A stretch of DNA of 64,000 bases from Cordilura impudica (Eukaryota; Arthropoda; Insecta; Diptera; Scathophagidae): the NCBI GenBank assembly GCA_963682025.1, contig OY821518.1:32929507-32993506 (forward strand), in the 5' to 3' direction. Shown piece by piece: positions 60,100-64,000 of the stretch. Numbering within the stretch: position 1 is the first letter of the stretch; each line of letters begins with the position of its first letter. The notes beneath the pieces are model-generated. The model saw nothing but the letters and a program-made list of their open reading frames with translations. It did no database searches and was not told where the DNA came from. The position numbers were made by a program, and so were the translations under genes.

Positions 60100-60790
60100 T
60101 AATTAATTATTATAAAATAATGGGAAGAATGTGAAGAGGTAAAAAACAGAATAATAGATGCTTTTAGTGCTTGTCTTAAGGAGAAGAAAATTTGTGAGAA
60201 ATATTCCATGAATAAATGCATAATTTTAAAAATAATCAAGAAATATCGTGAAAGAGGTACGTTGACGACTAAACATTGAAGCGGCAGGCCCCGTAAAACA
60301 GTAATTTAATAGCAACGGAGTTAAAAAAATATGCAAGAAAGCTACATAAATAGGTCATTCACTGTAATTGGATACAGGCAAATTCTAAATGACGTAACGC
60401 ATTCATAAGCAGCGGAAAATATGTCACTGGTCTGGAAGTTCCAACATGAATATGACCCAAACCACACATCCAGTATGGTAACCGAATGGCTCCAATCTAA
60501 AGCAGTTAATATTTTGAAAGGGCCAGCAGCCCAACCACCAAATCTCATTTCCATAGAAAATCTATGTGAAATTTTGGAGCGAAAAATACGAACACGAAAT
60601 TACACAAACAACCCAGATGTCGTAGAGACAGTTAATTCAGAGTTGCGAAAAATGTCAATGGATATCATCAACAATTTGATTGGCTCCAGGCTTCGACTTC
60701 GCGAAAAAGTTACGGATAACCAACAAAATATTGAAGTCGAAAATAGAGGGAAAGTTTTCAATTATTCCAATGCTTTGTGAACAGCCTAAA
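60100..60790 (+). pseudogene. Tc1-like transposase pseudogene, internally deleted
   Basis: The helix-turn-helix part (KIIKKYRERGTLTT-like, 60225-60270, followed by SGRPRKT) is joined after a deletion to the C-terminal part (60421-60780): WKFQHEYDPNHTSSMVTEWL, then AAQPPNLISIENLCEILERK. In Tc1 proteins the first segment reads QxDNDPKHT and the second PDLNPIENLWE. Here the catalytic Asp is Glu (HEYD) and LNPIE has become LISIE, so key residues are changed. Confidence 0.8.
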
Positions 60791-62013
60791 AATGAATGCC
60801 TTTAAGTAAAATTTTTATATTAATAAAAGAATTTCAAATTTTATAAACCAATTTTTTAGTATTCCGCTACAAACGGAATGACAAACTGATATAAGCCCTC
60901 TGCATGGTAGTGTGGAAGATACAAATATATTGTTTACCTTAAAATACCCTTGATATAAGCCGCATAAGTAACCGCAACTTATAAAAATTTTTTTTGTTTT
61001 CTTATTTTGCTTTTCAAATAAAAGACAACCCTCTTCCGGCTACATTTTTCCCCCAAATGAGTTTTTATTCTTTACTTTTTTTAAACATTTAATACACTAA
61101 ATTAAAAAGAGTAATTTGTATTGTGTACCTTGTTTTCCGACAACACCTTAAAAGTATGCTATACATTTTCTGTTTGATGCGATATATTTTATGTGAAAAA
61201 CAATTTTTACACTTTGTAGTCATTTGCACAGGCAACAAATTTTTTTGAAGTAGGAACTCAGAAATGTGAAAATGCTTTAGAAAATTTATATTTTTTAATA
61301 TTTTATGAGACACAAGGCTACGATCAGCAAGAGAACTAGTTGAATTTTTAACAAAAGGATTAACTATTATTATCATCGATTAAAATTTTTTTATTTTTTC
61401 AGTTGATTTCTATAAAACCATAAGTTAAATATTCAATAAGCCGAATGACGTCTTAAGTTTCTTTTACTTGTTTAGATAATATAAATAATATAAGTACTGT
61501 GCAGAAACTCTTGTCTACATGTAGAGTGTTACAAAATCGCTCTCGACCGCCTATAATATTCCATCTAGATGTTGTTTTGCCAATTGTCCCCTAAGTATTT
61601 ACCAAGTTGTTTCTTTTTTAGTTTGCAAAGTGTTGATGTATAGATATTGTTAAAAGCATAGAGATATTAGATTACATATTTGTACTTCAACATCATATTG
61701 TAGTTTAAGTGCGAAATCATACACCACATAAGAATGTCAATGAATGGGTTAAGTGGGTAAAATAATTTTAAGTCTTTAACATATTTTTATACAAATTTAC
61801 ATTAAAGTGAATTCATTGACTTTTTTATAATGAGCATATGAATATTGTTGCCTTAAAGTATGCAATAAAAAAGAGCATATTTATTGCAATACTGTTGGCT
61901 GTATTGGTTGTGCATTTTTTGTAGCAAAATTAATTGTGGTGTGTGTTAATTAATGTGATTATAGCAAAATGACAGATTATCAGCTCTATTGCTAAATTCT
62001 TAGCAGTTACTTA
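60791..62013. other. AT-rich sequence, nothing recognised
   Basis: No repeat family or coding relic was recognised. A 95-codon minus-strand frame at 61089-61376 has no recognisable motif. Confidence 0.45.
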
Positions 62014-63093
62014 CGAGGGCGGTCCCACGCCTGACGTATAGATGGCGCCAGAGTTTTGAAAAAAAAAACTATTTTTGTGGAAACCTATGTTTTATGCTTC
62101 AAGGAGCCATGTTGTTTAGTATTTTTTTGGAGCCATTAAATGTAAGCGATCTCAGTTAATTTTAAAATATGGAAAAAATAGGTCACCATTATTTAAATCA
62201 ACACTTTCATTTGAAAGTATTCAGTCCAATCAATATCAAAGCCGATCTACACTCAACTCTGGAGGAGTCTGGAGTAGTGGTCGATTAATTTAGAACGGCA
62301 CGCCAAAAATCTCTTAAGAAAATCCAAAAATAGTACTGGATGATCGCCGGCTGGAGGTGCGTCAGCTACCTGAAATTATAGATATTTCAAAAATTGCTAA
62401 ACATCCCATAATGACCCAAAATTTGGAAATGAGAAATCTGTCCGCAAGATGGTTACCGCATTTGTCCACAATAGAATATGTCGCGAACCTGTTTCAGTAG
62501 TTTAGAGTATCAGAGTGTTTAGCGATGTTTCACCGCAATAAAGCCGACATTTTGCATCGATTCGTAACCATGGTCCACCACTTCACATCTGAGGCAAAGG
62601 AACATTCAAAACAGTGGACTGCAATGGGAGGATCGTGTTCAGAAGACAGTTTCTTCTGCAAACAAGGTTATGAAGCCTGTTTTTTTTTTTGATGGGCGTG
62701 GGATAATTTTTATTCATTATCTTCAAAAAAGAAAAATAATCAACGGCGAGTATTAACGGCATACAAATAATGAAATTTAGGAAAAAGGCCGCATTTGGCG
62801 ACAAAGAAAGTTTTGTTTAATCAAGATCTACTATAGCGATGGCCAAAATCCATGAATTAAAGTTCGAATTGCTTCATCGCCAGATTCAGCTTCCTAAGAC
62901 TATTTTCTATATCCAAACTTGAAAAATGGATTGTTGTAAAGGATTTGCCCACAATGAAGACATGGAGTGTGCGGTTGATTGGAGCTATAATACAGTTTTT
63001 ACTAAAAGGCGATTATGTTCAGAAAAAACTAAAACTCTCTCTAAATTTGTTGTGGTTTCTTTATCAGGTTGGGTTGTTCTGTGACCGCCCTCG
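62014..63093 (+). mobile_element. mariner element with both ends, inactive
   Basis: TA duplications (62012-62013 and 63094-63095) enclose CGAGGGCGGTC at the left and GACCGCCCTCG at the right. The transposase pseudogene inside runs about 62280-62960: RLEVRQLPEI, MRNLSARWLPHL, FHRNKADFLHRFVT, HHFTSEAKEHSKQWTA, VFWDGRGIIF and KIINGEY, then LFNQD and AKIHELKFELL. These follow the order of mariner transposases. Multiple frameshifts exist, and the final PDLAPSD-type motif with the last catalytic Asp is lost. Confidence 0.9.
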
Positions 63094-64000
63094 TATGTTA
63101 TTTAAAAGTGGCTGTCAACGTGGGGTCCTTAAAAAGTGTTGAGACATCCAGCTTCTTCTCTTCGATCCATTCCTTCGTATAAATACTCTGACATGCAAAT
63201 TGAATTTACTCAATGCATTAATCCCATCTCTGCTTATTTGTCACCAAAAAATTATCACACATAAGTAACTGTATATTATTAGGACAAAACGCCATTAAAA
63301 TTAATTTTCATAAAAAATAAAAAATCGCTTCATTTTGTTACTTTAAAAAACTGAGAAAACACTGCCTAGTTTAAGGCGATAATTAAGTAGCTATTTCATT
63401 TTAAAAATACTATTGCCTAACATTAGACTTCTTAAAGTATTAAAAAATCAAAGCATACATTAATGACCTTATTTTTTTATTCTTTTCTGTCTATACATAA
63501 ATGCTGTCACCTTAACATTTAAATAATTTATTCAATGGATGCACTTTACACCTGTTTTTCTATTAAGACTTTACGTGTATATGCAGAATAGTGATAATAT
63601 TCTAAACCCTTTTTAAGCAGGTAGAATAAGTTGTGAGCTTAAATCTACTACCAACTTAAGCTATTTGTAACCTACCCGTATTATCACTTAACTGAAAGAC
63701 AAACACATTTACTAAATTATCATATTATTTTGCACTAAACTGAGTAGCTATGAATATAATTTTATACGCCATCACTCACACTCAAACGATGAACACGAAT
63801 ATAATTTTACATACACTGCCATTTTCGATGTTACAGATTTATACAGGCTGAACAGATTTGTTAATGGAGTCAATCTTCTATCCTTATTTCTATTTCTGTT
63901 ATGATATTTGTCTAGTTATATAAATTTTTTGAAAATAGAAACTTATCTTAATTCTGTATATGTGAGGAAAAGAGGTGCATTGATTATGATTTTAACGAGA
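63094..64000. other. AT-rich flank, nothing recognised
   Basis: No coding relic, arm or array is visible. Confidence 0.45.

Noticed and set aside
61089..61376. 95-codon minus-strand frame
   Set aside because: No recognisable motif, splice context or repeat association. Its length is compatible with chance in AT-rich DNA.

Overview
This window looks like repeat-rich, AT-rich nuclear DNA from a fly, probably a higher (calyptrate-type) dipteran. The evidence is many copies of a DINE-1/INE-1-like Helentron repeat (TTATACCC start, GTCC-rich block, 3' hairpin AGTCGGTCTAGACCGACT followed by a tail ending in CTTGTTT), together with mariner, Tc1, pogo, Transib, hAT and jockey-like relics. The species assignment is inference. 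No intact host gene is visible. The only host-like signal is one possible 40-bp internal exon at 34389-34428, so the window may be a very large intron or intergenic transposon-rich DNA.

Layout. 35-3989 is a complete long-inverted-repeat transposon with a broken, spliced transposase gene of a class I cannot place. 4.1-12 kb holds MITEs, a hAT fragment, a Tc1 relic, three DINE copies and a RAG1/Transib-like transposase relic (9.7-10.3 kb). 13.3-20.1 kb holds a fold-back element, then a pogo/Tigger element split by another inverted-repeat element which itself holds a Helitron, then a second Helitron family carrying a minisatellite. 22-24 kb and 27-30 kb are two non-LTR retrotransposon relics, each split by later insertions; the second is split by a hAT-like element with a perfect 8-bp target duplication that in turn holds a DINE and another short element. 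31.7-38.2 kb holds two relatives of the first transposon and a 21-bp satellite with a 651-bp higher-order period. 38.6-40.3 kb is a second minisatellite.

42.1-42.4 kb is the most unusual locus: two 76-bp inverted arms with one mismatch enclose a hammerhead-ribozyme-like core and tRNA-like Pol III A and B boxes, all on the minus strand. Just beyond it lies a broken gene of an unclassified insect transposon family (42.5-43.8 kb). 44.5-47.3 kb is a third non-LTR relic split by a Transib element with CACAGTG-type ends and a CGCTG target duplication. 48.1-53.2 kb holds a short element swollen by an AT-rich array, a Tc1 relic, a MITE and a DINE with an internal 338-bp duplication. 53.4-56.1 kb is a transposon with about 520-bp inverted repeats around an unclassified transposase pseudogene. 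57.8-59.5 kb is a fold-back element, followed by a Tc1 relic (60.1-60.8 kb) and a mariner with both ends present (62.0-63.1 kb).

How the parts relate. This is a layered insertion record rather than a set of cooperating genes. Target-site duplications allow several layers to be ordered. Every coding relic examined carries stops or frameshifts, so nothing here appears able to move on its own. Coordinates of decayed repeats are approximate to tens of bases, except where a target duplication fixes the end.
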